Positions 29,034 through 38,045 of a stretch of DNA of 64,000 nucleotides are shown piece by piece. The stretch comes from Lysinibacillus fusiformis (GTDB taxonomy: Bacteria > Bacillota > Bacilli > Bacillales_A > Planococcaceae). Every line of letters begins with the position of its first letter. The stretch's first letter is position 1. Position numbers and translations under genes: made by a program. The stretch lies in contig NZ_CP070490.1 of NCBI RefSeq assembly GCF_016925635.1, positions 3,478,001-3,542,000 on the forward strand, in the 5' to 3' direction. Below the pieces are notes generated by a model, which saw only the letters and a list, made by a program, of their open reading frames with translations, had not been told where the DNA came from and made no database searches.

Positions 29034-29696
29034 TTGTTAACGAAAAAACAGTGGGAGCATTGTCTAGAAGAAATGGATCGAATGTTTCCCGACGCACATT
29101 GTGAGCTCGTCCATGACAATGCTTTTGAGCTAACGATTGCCACATTATTATCTGCACAATGTACAGATGTACTAGTCAATAAAGTAACGAAAACCTTATT
29201 TCAAAAATATAAAACACCAGAAGATTATTTAGCTGTTTCCATAGAGGAATTGCAACAGGATATTCGCTCTATTGGCCTTTATCGCAATAAGGCGAAGAAC
29301 ATTCAGGCTCTATGTCAACGTTTACTAGATGAGTACGGTGGCGAAATCCCTGCAACACGTGAAGCATTGGTGACATTACCAGGCGTAGGTCGAAAAACGG
29401 CCAATGTTGTGCTTTCAGTAGCCTTCGATATTCCAGCACTTGCAGTGGATACCCATGTGGAGCGAGTATCCAAACGCCTAGGGCTCTGTCGATGGAAAGA
29501 TTCGGTGCTTGAAGTGGAAGAAACGATTATGAAGAAAACGCCAATGGACAAATGGTCAAAAACGCATCACCAATTAATTTTCTTTGGACGTTATCATTGT
29601 AAGGCACAAAATCCTGGATGTGGTACTTGCCCTTTACTCGACGATTGTCGTGAAGGGCAAAAGCGTTTAAAGAAAGGCATGGTGAAGGAAGCATGA
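29034..29696 (+). CDS. nth: endonuclease III
   Basis: A 220-residue base-excision glycosylase/AP lyase. It has the helix-hairpin-helix LPGVGRKTANVVLS with the catalytic Lys and the downstream VDTHVERVSKRL containing the catalytic Asp, plus a C-terminal 4Fe-4S loop CKAQNPGCGTCPLLDDC. TTG start with AGGGGG upstream. It overlaps the next gene by 4 bases. Confidence 0.96.
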   Translation: MLTKKQWEHCLEEMDRMFPDAHCELVHDNAFELTIATLLSAQCTDVLVNKVTKTLFQKYKTPEDYLAVSIEELQQDIRSIGLYRNKAKNIQALCQRLLDEYGGEIPATREALVTLPGVGRKTANVVLSVAFDIPALAVDTHVERVSKRLGLCRWKDSVLEVEETIMKKTPMDKWSKTHHQLIFFGRYHCKAQNPGCGTCPLLDDCREGQKRLKKGMVKEA

Positions 29697-30007
29697 ATAG
29701 TGAAGCCATTGCAAAAGAAAAAGTAGATGCATGGTTTGCCCAATGGACTTCACTACAAGCCGCTATCCATACAGCACATGATGCAAGAAATGGACTGGCA
29801 AAAGGGCTAATGGAAGATGCCATCGAGCTATTTGAACAACTTGTGCAAGATGCAGGCGATGAAGTGCTACCGATTAATGGGGTTGAGCGATTAGCCTTTA
29901 TTAAAGCTAAGCCAGGTCAATATGCATGCTATCGTCAACTAGATGAGCTATTTAAAGAAACGAAAAAGCGCACAGCACGACTGCGGATTCAAGCTAGTAA
30001 AAGCTAG
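29693..30007 (+). CDS. ypoC: YpoC-like protein
   Basis: A 104-residue soluble protein at the position of B. subtilis ypoC, directly after nth (ATGA overlap). The block LPINGVERLAFIKAKPGQYACYRQLDELF resembles YpoC. It is shorter than the Bacillus protein at the N-terminus. Function unknown. Confidence 0.78.
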   Translation: MNSEAIAKEKVDAWFAQWTSLQAAIHTAHDARNGLAKGLMEDAIELFEQLVQDAGDEVLPINGVERLAFIKAKPGQYACYRQLDELFKETKKRTARLRIQASKS

Positions 30008-30009
30008 CG

Positions 30010-30345
30010 TGCGTAGAGTGAAGGATAGAGTGTGAGAAGTGGATAGAACAAGGAAAGTGAAGGATAGACCGCGAAAAGTAGCGGATAGAGCGTAAAAACT
30101 GATGGATAGCTTGCGTAGAGTGAAGGATAGAGTATGAGAAGTGGATAGAACAGGTAAAGTGAAGGATAGACCCTGAAAAGTGGCGGATAAAGCGTAAAAA
30201 CTGATGGATAGCTTGCGCAGAGTGAAGGATAGAGTGTAAGAAGTGGATAGAACAGGTAAAGTGAAGGATAGACCGCGGAAAGTAGCGGATAAAGCATCAA
30301 AACTGATGGATAGAACGTCAATATTGACGGATAGCCTCCTCAGCC
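30010..30345. repeat. tandem array, 102-bp unit with internal GGATAG every ~20 bp
   Basis: Three and a bit copies of a 102-bp unit (starts near 30010, 30112, 30214) fill the space between the converging ypoC and ponA genes. Each unit has five GGATAG(A) blocks about 20 bp apart, with AGTGAAGGATAG and AAAACTGATGGATAG variants. The unit length is a multiple of 3, so a repetitive minus-strand frame rich in Tyr-Pro-Ser appears; it has no ribosome binding site and I do not call it. Sequence differs from the array at 1.2-1.9 kb, but the ~21-bp spacing is shared. Confidence 0.88.
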
Positions 30346-30356
30346 TTCACTATCTA

Positions 30357-30398
30357 AAAGAAACACCGAGAAGCAGAAATGCTTCTCGGTGTTTCTTT
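30357..30398. terminator. strong bidirectional terminator, ypoC / ponA
   Basis: Perfect 19-bp arms beginning AAAGAAACACCGAG and ending CTCGGTGTTTCTTT around a four-base loop. It serves ponA on the minus strand and ypoC on the plus strand. Confidence 0.9.
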
Positions 30399-30400
30399 GT

Positions 30401-33064
30401 TTATTCTGTGTTTTGATCTTCTTCATTTGGGTTGGTAGGTTCGGTAGGTGGTGTTGGCTGCTGATTGCCATCGTTATTGCCATTGTTTCCACCATTGCCG
30501 TTATTTCCATGCCCATTGCCATTCCCATTATTATTGTTGTTATTGCCGTTGTCACCATTGCCATTATTGTTATTACCATTATTATTGTCCTCTTGACCAG
30601 GATCAATCGGTAAGTCAATTTCTGGCTCATCTGGATCTTCGGTTTCCAAATCTTCCTCAGGGGTACTTGCGATCTGGAAGGTAGTTGTACCAGGTTCGCT
30701 ACGTGTGCCATCCACAATGGCTACGACAGAGATTGTATAATTACCATCTTCAAGCGTGTTCGCAACAGTTAAGCCATTAGTGTCCGCTGTACCTAGGATA
30801 ACCGTTTCTCCACCTTGTCGTGTGGCAGAAACTTCAAATGAAGTTGGTAATGGTTCATCCGTTTCAGGATTTAGGATGGCATCATGTTCCCAAGAAATAT
30901 TGATGGACTGTGCTCCTAAATCTAAGCTTGCCGATACATTATAAGGTGTAGATAGCTCTGGCGCCTCATAGACCTCAGAAACTTCTGTTGGTTCCGTACC
31001 GCGCACGAATAGCTCTGTTTGACGTAGTTCGCTAGGTGTATACTCACTTGCCAATCTTAAAGGTTTAGAGCCAACTTCCACCGTTGCTTCTACAACTGTA
31101 CTTGGCTTTTTAAAGCTTGCTGTTTCAACGTTCGCTGAAATTTCTTGCATAATGGTCTTAAATAAGTTTTGTGGTAATCGACGTTCTTCCCATGTTGTAA
31201 TAGGATCAAAGTGTTTTTCATAGCCACTCCATATAGCAATGGAATAATTTGTTGTGTAACCTGCAAACCAGGAATCCGGCACACTCGTATTCGGTAAATT
31301 ATACTTGCTAAAATCTTCTGCTGAGTAGTTGGTTGTACCTGTTTTACCTGCGATATCTAAGCCAGGAACATTGGCAGCAGTACCAGAAGCATCAGGCTTA
31401 TTGCCGACTACATCACGTAGCATATCTGTTACCATGTAAGCCGTATAATCGTTCATCGCCACTTTAGACTCAGGTGTGTAGTTTTTAGACGTTTTACCAT
31501 CACGATAAACAATTTTTGTAATCGAATGTGGATCTGTATAGACCCCGTTATTTCCGAAAGCAGCATAGGAAGCCGCCATTTGAATAGGGGAGATGGTAAT
31601 CGCACCACCGCCAATTGCATCTGACTCGTATAGATTTTCTGTTTCAATTCCTAAACGTCCAACAAATTCCTTGGCTTTTTCAGTGCCGACCTCTTGTAAT
31701 GCTTTGACAGCTGGAACGTTACGTGAAGCATATAATGCTTTACGTGCAGTCATGGCACCCATATATCTGCCATCCCAGTTTGTGATTGTTTGTTTTGTAC
31801 CTGTATAGTTCATTGGTTCGTCGACAAGTGTTTGACCTGTAGACCATTTTAAATATTCGATTGCTGGACCATAGTCAACTAATGGTTTCATTGTAGAACC
31901 TGGTTGATTATTTGTTAAGTCCTCGGCATAGTTCCAGCCACGTTCTGCACCATATTTACGACCGCCACCAACGGCTTGAATGGCACCTGTCTTTGTATCG
32001 ATGACAGCCACACCTGACTGAATATCTTCAGTTGGGAAATTACTATCATCATTCATCACATTTTCTACAACTTGTTGAGCATTTGGATCAAGCGTCGTAT
32101 AGACTTTGATTCCTTCTGCCATTGCCGAACCGTCACCATTATTTTCTAATTCATTAATAACAATATCCAGGAAGGCATCATATTTGGAACCTGCAAATGA
32201 TTGGCGTGTTGCATCATCCGCTAAACCTGATTGGACTTCTGCTTTCTTTGCTTCTTCCATTTCCGCTTTAGAAATTTTTCCATGTTGATTCATTAATCCT
32301 AGAACGGTATTACGACGTTTTTTTGCAAGCTCAGGGTTTTTTAATGGATTATACGCATTTGGTCGTTGCACTAGCCCTGCTAATAGTGCTTCTTCATCTA
32401 AAGTTAAATCTTTTAATTCTTTACCATAGAAGTATTGTGCGGCTGTGCCGAAGCCATAGATACGACCTGACATAAGCATTTTATTGAAGTACATTTCAAA
32501 AATTTCTTCTTTTGTATACTTACGTTCTAACTGGAAGGCAAGCCATGCTTCCTGTGCTTTACGCTTTAATTTCTTCTCGTTTTGTAAAAATGAGTTTTTG
32601 ACAACTTGCTGTGTGAGAGTCGATGCACCTTGTGCACCAAAGCCATCACGGAAGTTTGCTAGAATGGCACCACCAAGACGATAAAAATCCATACCATGAT
32701 GCTCAAAAAAGCGTACATCTTCTGTTGCCAGAATAGCATTGATCATATCTTCAGGTATATCTTCATATTTTATATATTTACGGTTTTCAGCACCGATTGT
32801 TGCAAATAATTCACCGTTTTTATCGTAGAACTCTGAAGAAACAGGATCTTTCAATAATTCTTCATCGAGCTCTGGAGCCGTGCTTGCATAGAAGGCAAAT
32901 AATGCAGCTCCTCCAATTAAGCCTGCCACACCGATAGCTAAGACTGTTAAGAAAATGCGTTTAAACCATGACTTAGTGGATGAGGCTGGTTTGGTTTTTT
33001 TCTTTTTATTTTTTTCAGCGAGAGCTTTTTGATGCTCTCCACGTGTTCGACGACGTTCAGTCAT
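30401..33064 (-). CDS. ponA: class A penicillin-binding protein 1
   Basis: An 887-residue bifunctional peptidoglycan synthase. The N-terminus is cytoplasmic and basic, then a membrane helix (about 33-55) and a glycosyltransferase domain with ATEDVRFFEHHGMD, GASTLTQQVVKN and RKAQEAWLAFQLERKYTKEEI-type motifs. The transpeptidase has QPGSTMKPL (Ser-x-x-Lys nucleophile), SRN and AGKTGTTNY. A fibronectin-III-like domain follows, and the last ~65 residues are low complexity Asn/Gly then Pro/Glu. It is the second gene after recU, 2 bp apart, as in Bacillus. Confidence 0.95.
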   Translation of the reverse strand: MTERRRTRGEHQKALAEKNKKKKTKPASSTKSWFKRIFLTVLAIGVAGLIGGAALFAFYASTAPELDEELLKDPVSSEFYDKNGELFATIGAENRKYIKYEDIPEDMINAILATEDVRFFEHHGMDFYRLGGAILANFRDGFGAQGASTLTQQVVKNSFLQNEKKLKRKAQEAWLAFQLERKYTKEEIFEMYFNKMLMSGRIYGFGTAAQYFYGKELKDLTLDEEALLAGLVQRPNAYNPLKNPELAKKRRNTVLGLMNQHGKISKAEMEEAKKAEVQSGLADDATRQSFAGSKYDAFLDIVINELENNGDGSAMAEGIKVYTTLDPNAQQVVENVMNDDSNFPTEDIQSGVAVIDTKTGAIQAVGGGRKYGAERGWNYAEDLTNNQPGSTMKPLVDYGPAIEYLKWSTGQTLVDEPMNYTGTKQTITNWDGRYMGAMTARKALYASRNVPAVKALQEVGTEKAKEFVGRLGIETENLYESDAIGGGAITISPIQMAASYAAFGNNGVYTDPHSITKIVYRDGKTSKNYTPESKVAMNDYTAYMVTDMLRDVVGNKPDASGTAANVPGLDIAGKTGTTNYSAEDFSKYNLPNTSVPDSWFAGYTTNYSIAIWSGYEKHFDPITTWEERRLPQNLFKTIMQEISANVETASFKKPSTVVEATVEVGSKPLRLASEYTPSELRQTELFVRGTEPTEVSEVYEAPELSTPYNVSASLDLGAQSINISWEHDAILNPETDEPLPTSFEVSATRQGGETVILGTADTNGLTVANTLEDGNYTISVVAIVDGTRSEPGTTTFQIASTPEEDLETEDPDEPEIDLPIDPGQEDNNNGNNNNGNGDNGNNNNNNGNGNGHGNNGNGGNNGNNDGNQQPTPPTEPTNPNEEDQNTE

Positions 33065-33066
33065 TC

Positions 33067-33720
33067 TTATTTCTCCTCACTTTCAGACCCGTAGCATTTT
33101 GCATCGATCAATTGTTGGATGATGGGTAAATAATCGATACGTGGATAATAACTTGTGGGAATTTCATATGCCTCTTCTTCGATTGTTGAAAAGGGTATCG
33201 ATTTACGATCGCCATTGTCCATTGCTTGCCAGGCCTTTTGTAAAACTTCGTATGGCACAATAAAATATCGTTCAAAAGCAGAAAAGCGAACGATAATAAA
33301 AGCCACACCATTTTGTTCCGTCACTTGCTGCATATGCGTCATTTGATGCTCATGAATATTTTTTAAAGGGAAACTTGTTTTGGAAGCCGTTTCCTTTGCA
33401 TCAAAATCTATATATTGCCCATTCCAAACACCATTGTAGTCGGTTGTAGAGGGTGTTCGAAAATAAGCTTCACGAATGACAGCAGCACTTCGTGAAGGGT
33501 ACTCTACTTTGACGATTTGCACAGGAACAGGTTTCTTATGAATGATAGCAAGTCGCCTTTTTATATAATAGTCGTTTGCTTCATTAATTTCATCTTCTAG
33601 CGTCTTCCCACGATTACTAAAAGATAAATCTTTGTTTTTGCTCTTTTTTTCTGTTTTCTGTACAGAAGCATTTGGGGTATACAATTTCCCGTTTGGATAA
33701 CGAATTGTCATTAAGCTCAC
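33067..33720 (-). CDS. recU: Holliday junction resolvase RecU
   Basis: A 217-residue nuclease. Seen: the N-terminal IRYPNGKLY stalk segment, GKTLEDEINEANDYY, TDYNGVWNGQYIDFDAKETASKTSFPLKNIHEHQ with the catalytic Asp/Glu-x-Lys cluster, and the C-terminal IPYEVL/YLP block. It resolves recombination intermediates and aids chromosome segregation. Transcribed with ponA. Confidence 0.95.
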   Translation of the reverse strand: MSLMTIRYPNGKLYTPNASVQKTEKKSKNKDLSFSNRGKTLEDEINEANDYYIKRRLAIIHKKPVPVQIVKVEYPSRSAAVIREAYFRTPSTTDYNGVWNGQYIDFDAKETASKTSFPLKNIHEHQMTHMQQVTEQNGVAFIIVRFSAFERYFIVPYEVLQKAWQAMDNGDRKSIPFSTIEEEAYEIPTSYYPRIDYLPIIQQLIDAKCYGSESEEK

Positions 33721-34091
33721 CCTTTACCTTACTGCTTTTCTATCCACTAGTTTACCATGTTTTAGTGGCTATTCTCTACCTCCATCAGTCATGTAATTGT
33801 TACTAGAATAGTAGAAAACCGATGGTAAGTATGAATAATTTGCGTCGAAAAATCGCCAGCTTCCTTATTACTCGAATCGTCAAAATAACTGATAAATTTA
33901 AATAGGCCATTAGGATGAAAATATGCTCACATCGAGACCTTTCATTCATGACGATTTTTCAGATCGAAGGTTCATTATTAAAATTTTATCGAAAATCTTC
34001 TTCTTTCAGCTAACTTACGCTTATTTTGTCACGCATGAAGGTAATTCTATACATGCGAGGAATACTAAAGTAAAGCAAAGGAGGCGTTATT
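33721..34091. other. intergenic region upstream of recU
   Basis: 371 bp between the divergent recU and the small ORF at 34092. Overlapping short frames are present on the plus strand, none with a ribosome binding site except the one at 34092. It should hold the recU-ponA promoter, not pinned down. Confidence 0.5.
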
Positions 34092-34286
34092 TTGAACAAG
34101 TTAGAACAACTAGTTGCGCAGTTAGATCTGGTCAATCAATTACTTTTCACGAGAGTGTCACTGGAAAACAATGCTCATGGGTTGCATCTTTTTATGCAGC
34201 TCAAAGCGGTTAGCCAAAAAGTAAGCTTAGCAGAAAAGAACTGGCAAGTAAAGAATGCTTGTTCGCCTATTAGTAGTGAAAAATGA
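34092..34286 (+). CDS. 64-residue conserved-looking small protein, unknown
   Basis: TTG start preceded by a near-ideal AAAGGAGG with 7-base spacing. The product starts MNKLEQLVAQLDLVNQLLF and is helical with a heptad-like leucine pattern. I do not recognise the family; the position between recU and yppE is where Bacillus has other small ypp genes. Support comes from the ribosome binding site alone. Confidence 0.5.
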   Translation: MNKLEQLVAQLDLVNQLLFTRVSLENNAHGLHLFMQLKAVSQKVSLAEKNWQVKNACSPISSEK

Positions 34287-34496
34287 TAGACTTTGGTACA
34301 CTTATCTCATAAGCAATTGAACTAACGCAATAGCATGAAAATTGATACAATATTTGCCATAAAGGTGAGGTAAATAGGTGTCAAGAATAGTGATATTTCC
34401 ATAGTGGACATGCTGGACAAGACATATTCACCATGTATATGCAGTCACTACGAAATATATTTGCTATGTGTAATTGATGAGAGATGAGGTGCAAAA

Positions 34497-34880
34497 TTGT
34501 TAGTTATCCAGCAAACATCCAAATTAATAGATGAATGTGATCAATGTGTTTCACGTTTTTGGCAAATGCGTGAGGAAGATCGAACACCCGATTTTTTTCA
34601 AGAGGTAAAGCCACATGCAGATGAAATTCATCAACTGTTGAAGGAATGGCAGCAAGAAGCCAATAAATGGATTCAAAAAAATCGACCGAAATACATGCAT
34701 ACACAACAAATTGCTTCAGCGGCAGAATCCATGGAGCAATTTGTTGTGCAGTCTTTTTATAAAGAAACAAGTAAAAAACGTTTTTTAGATGCGATTCACT
34801 CTACCTCCTATACATTGAAAATCTTTGAACGATTAGTAAAGGAGGTAGAAGAGGGTGCTATCGAAGAAACGAACGATTAG
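34497..34880 (+). CDS. yppE: YppE family protein (DUF1798)
   Basis: A 127-residue all-helical protein with the DUF1798 pattern (TSKLIDECDQCVSRFWQMREEDRTPDFFQEVKPHAD read in pieces; FYKETSKKRF near the C-terminus). TTG start with GAGGTG upstream. Its 3' end overlaps the mrfA start by 26 bases, implying coupling. Function unknown; the context links it to the mitomycin-repair genes. Confidence 0.82.
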   Translation: MLVIQQTSKLIDECDQCVSRFWQMREEDRTPDFFQEVKPHADEIHQLLKEWQQEANKWIQKNRPKYMHTQQIASAAESMEQFVVQSFYKETSKKRFLDAIHSTSYTLKIFERLVKEVEEGAIEETND

Positions 34881-37134
34881 TGAGCTTTTACATGAGTGGA
34901 GATATGATGAAGAACTAAAAGAGCGTATCTTGCATTGGCAAACATTAGAAGGACGCCCAGCCAACTATGCACCTTTTCCGGGAAATTTACATCCGTCTTT
35001 AGTGAAAGCCTTGCAGGCAAGAGGTATCGAGCAACTTTATACACATCAGCGAGAGGCTTTTGATTTGGCACAGAGTGGTACGTCTTTTACAGCAGTTACG
35101 CCAACTGCTTCAGGTAAATCTTATTGCTATCATCTGCCAGTACTACAAAAAATAATGGAAGATAAAAATGCGCGTGCCATTTATTTATTTCCAACAAAGG
35201 CATTGGCACAGGACCAAAAAAATGATTTGAATGAACTAATCGAGCAAAGTGGTGAGGAGATTTTAAGCTATACGTATGATGGAGATACGGCTCCAGGTAT
35301 TCGCCAAAAGGTTCGGAAGGCTGGGCATATCGTGATGACAAATCCTGATATGCTTCATTCGGGAATTTTACCGCATCATACAAAGTGGGTTTCACTTTTT
35401 GAAAATCTTCAATATATCGTTATTGATGAATTGCATACATACAAAGGTGTATTTGGTTCCCATGTGGCTCATGTTATTCGGAGATTAAAAAGAATTTGTG
35501 AATTTTATGGTAGTAAACCTGTGTTTATTTGTACATCAGCTACCATTAAAAATCCTAAGGAACTTGCTGAGCTGCTAACGAATGAATCACATATGCTCAT
35601 TGCTGATTCGGGTGCACCAGTTGGCAAGAAAACCTTTCTTTTTTACAATCCGCCGATTATTCATAAAACATTTGGCGTGCGTAGAAGTGCTGTTTTAGAG
35701 GTTAGTGATTTAGCCAAAAGGCTGTACACAGCTGGCATTCAATCGATTATTTTTGCTAAAAGTCGGGTACGAGTAGAGATGATTGTAACCTATTTAAAGG
35801 AACTAACACGTAATAAGCTGCTTGATGAATCTGTTCGTGGCTATCGCGGTGGGTATCTGCCATCTGAGCGACGTGTCATCGAAAAAGGCTTGCGTGATGG
35901 GACGATTCAAACAGTAGTTAGCACCAATGCATTAGAATTAGGTGTCGATATCGGTCAATTACAAGCATGTATTATGACAGGTTACCCGGGAAATATTGCG
36001 AGTGCTTGGCAGCAAGCAGGACGTGCGGGGAGACGTCAGGATGAGGCATTGATTATTTATGTTGCACAATCTTCCGCATTGGATCAATATGTGGTCAATC
36101 ATCCACTATTTTTACTAGGCAGTACACCAGAGGAAGCACGTATCTATCCAGAAAATATGCTGATTTTAATGGATCATTTGAAATGTGCCGCCTTCGAGCT
36201 ACCCTTTTCAACAGGCGATTCGTATGGGGAATATGACATACAGGAATTGTTGGAATATTTAGCAGAGGAAGGGGTTGTCTTTAAGACGAGTGATAAATGG
36301 CATTGGATGAGTGAGCGTTTCCCTGCGCATGATATTAGCCTGCGCTCTGCGTCACAGGAAAATGTGGTTATTATTGATCTGTCCATCCCTGCACAGACAA
36401 AGGTCATTGGTGAAATGGATCGTCATAGTGCCATGACACTCTTGCATGAAGAAGCCATTTACTTACACCAAGGTATTCAATTCCAAGTGGAGAAGCTTGA
36501 TTGGGAAGAAAAGAAAGCCTTTGTACGGGAAGTAGATGTAGATTACTATACAGATGCCAATCTAGCAGTTGAAATGAAAGTATTGGAGGAGGATCGTAGC
36601 CGTTCATATGTGGGCGGTACGATTTGCTTTGGCGATGTTGGCTTAGTCGCACAAGCAACAATTTTTAAGAAAATAAAGTTCGGTGGAAAACAGGACAATA
36701 TCGGGTCGGGAACAATTCATTTACCACCTGATGAAATGCATACTAGCTCATCTTGGCTATCATTTGAAGCACCATCGAAATGGTCAGAGGCAGAGTTAGA
36801 TGGAGCTATGGTTGGTGCTGCTTATGCCATTAATGCTTTTATTCCGATTTTCATTCGATGTGATAGTAGTGATGTTGCTGTCGTGCCACAAATAAAGGCA
36901 ACGCATAATGAGCTACCAACATTTTTTGTTTATGACAAGTATCCTGGTGGTATTGGTCTAAGTGAAAAAGTATACGATTTATGGGAGCAACTTTTGGACA
37001 AAACACTACAACATGTATCAAGTTGTCCATGTGAAGCAGGTTGCCCATCTTGCATTGGCGTTCAAGACAGCTTGAATGAATCAAAAGGGTATGTTATAAA
37101 ATTGCTAAGCTATTTAGTGTCCCAACTAAATTAA
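34855..37134 (+). CDS. mrfA: DEAD/DEAH-box helicase MrfA (YprA)
   Basis: A 759-residue helicase. Motif I is TPTASGKSY, motif II VIDELHTY, motif III CTSATIKN and motif VI QQAGRAGRRQ. The C-terminal DUF1998 domain ends in the metal-binding cluster CPCEAGCPSC. In B. subtilis MrfA works with the exonuclease MrfB in mitomycin C lesion repair, and the genes are neighbours. Here ~19.7 kb separates them. The gene is complete, but its last ~460 bp have a second diverged copy at 56193-56658, so this 3' end may have arrived with the island. GTG start with AAAGGAGG. Confidence 0.95.
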   Translation: MLSKKRTISELLHEWRYDEELKERILHWQTLEGRPANYAPFPGNLHPSLVKALQARGIEQLYTHQREAFDLAQSGTSFTAVTPTASGKSYCYHLPVLQKIMEDKNARAIYLFPTKALAQDQKNDLNELIEQSGEEILSYTYDGDTAPGIRQKVRKAGHIVMTNPDMLHSGILPHHTKWVSLFENLQYIVIDELHTYKGVFGSHVAHVIRRLKRICEFYGSKPVFICTSATIKNPKELAELLTNESHMLIADSGAPVGKKTFLFYNPPIIHKTFGVRRSAVLEVSDLAKRLYTAGIQSIIFAKSRVRVEMIVTYLKELTRNKLLDESVRGYRGGYLPSERRVIEKGLRDGTIQTVVSTNALELGVDIGQLQACIMTGYPGNIASAWQQAGRAGRRQDEALIIYVAQSSALDQYVVNHPLFLLGSTPEEARIYPENMLILMDHLKCAAFELPFSTGDSYGEYDIQELLEYLAEEGVVFKTSDKWHWMSERFPAHDISLRSASQENVVIIDLSIPAQTKVIGEMDRHSAMTLLHEEAIYLHQGIQFQVEKLDWEEKKAFVREVDVDYYTDANLAVEMKVLEEDRSRSYVGGTICFGDVGLVAQATIFKKIKFGGKQDNIGSGTIHLPPDEMHTSSSWLSFEAPSKWSEAELDGAMVGAAYAINAFIPIFIRCDSSDVAVVPQIKATHNELPTFFVYDKYPGGIGLSEKVYDLWEQLLDKTLQHVSSCPCEAGCPSCIGVQDSLNESKGYVIKLLSYLVSQLN

Positions 37135-37358
37135 TGAAAAGGAGCGTTGAGGGTACGCCTTCAAAGATATTAACGTATTCTTCCACCTTCTTTGGTATTG
37201 ATTAATTAATTTTAAATACGTTTTCAAATGATTTCCAGTCTTGAGAAAATTGAAAGGTATTTATTATTTTTTTAATTGATTACTGCTACAATTAATAGGG
37301 AAACATGTTTGTGTATAGCCCTATCAAGTTAAATTAAAGATTATTATGAGGAGAAACA

Positions 37359-38045
37359 ATGATACCAAAAATACTTATTATTGATGATGATAATGATATC
37401 AGGAATCTCATTTCTGTATACTTAGAAAATGAAGGAATGGAAACATTTAAAGCAGCAGATGCTTTTGAAGGCTTAGAATTATTAAAATCAATTGATGTTG
37501 ATTTAATTGTTTTGGATATCATGATGCCTAAAATGAATGGTATTCAAGCCTGTTTAAAGATAAGAGAAGAAAAGAGTATGCCCATAATTATGCTTTCAGC
37601 TAAATCTGAAGACATAGATAAGATACAAGGATTAACATCTGGAGCAGATGATTATTTATCAAAACCTTTTAACCCATTAGAGCTGATTGCAAGGGTAAAA
37701 TCTCAATTAAGACGTTCTCATAAATATAATTTGGAAATAAAAAATAATAGGAAAATAATAGAGATAGGCGAATTGAAAATTAATACAGATACACGACAGG
37801 TTTTTGTTCAAGGGAAAGAAACGAGATTAACCCCTAAGGAGTTCGATATATTGGAGCTTCTAGCTTATAATAAAGGCATTGTGCTTAGTATACAAAAAAT
37901 ATATGAAGCAGTTTGGAAAGAAGACTATTTTAAGTCAGATAGCACCGTAATGGTCCATATTACTAAAATAAGGGAAAAGATCGAACCAGATCCGAAACAT
38001 CCAATTTATATTAAAACGATTTGGGGTGTGGGCTACATAATATGA
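37359..38045 (+). CDS. OmpR-family response regulator of the island
   Basis: A 228-residue regulator. Receiver: acidic pocket IIDDDND, phospho-acceptor Asp53 in VLDIMMPKMNG, Lys in YLSKPFN. Winged helix: RLTPKEFDILELLAYNKG and STVMVHITKIREKIE, ending IKTIWGVGYII. VanR-like. It overlaps its kinase gene by ATGA. Probable targets are CTTAAG-type direct repeats at 39152, 40131 and 54317. A degenerate paralogue lies at 54511-55187. Confidence 0.93.
   Translation: MIPKILIIDDDNDIRNLISVYLENEGMETFKAADAFEGLELLKSIDVDLIVLDIMMPKMNGIQACLKIREEKSMPIIMLSAKSEDIDKIQGLTSGADDYLSKPFNPLELIARVKSQLRRSHKYNLEIKNNRKIIEIGELKINTDTRQVFVQGKETRLTPKEFDILELLAYNKGIVLSIQKIYEAVWKEDYFKSDSTVMVHITKIREKIEPDPKHPIYIKTIWGVGYII

Noticed and set aside
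30004-30321. Minus-strand frame rich in Tyr-Pro-Ser repeats
   Set aside because: Product of the 102-bp array; no start signal and it lies between two genes that converge on a terminator.
33923-34213. 96-codon frame upstream of yppE
   Set aside because: Overlaps the better supported 64-codon frame in another register and lacks a ribosome binding site.
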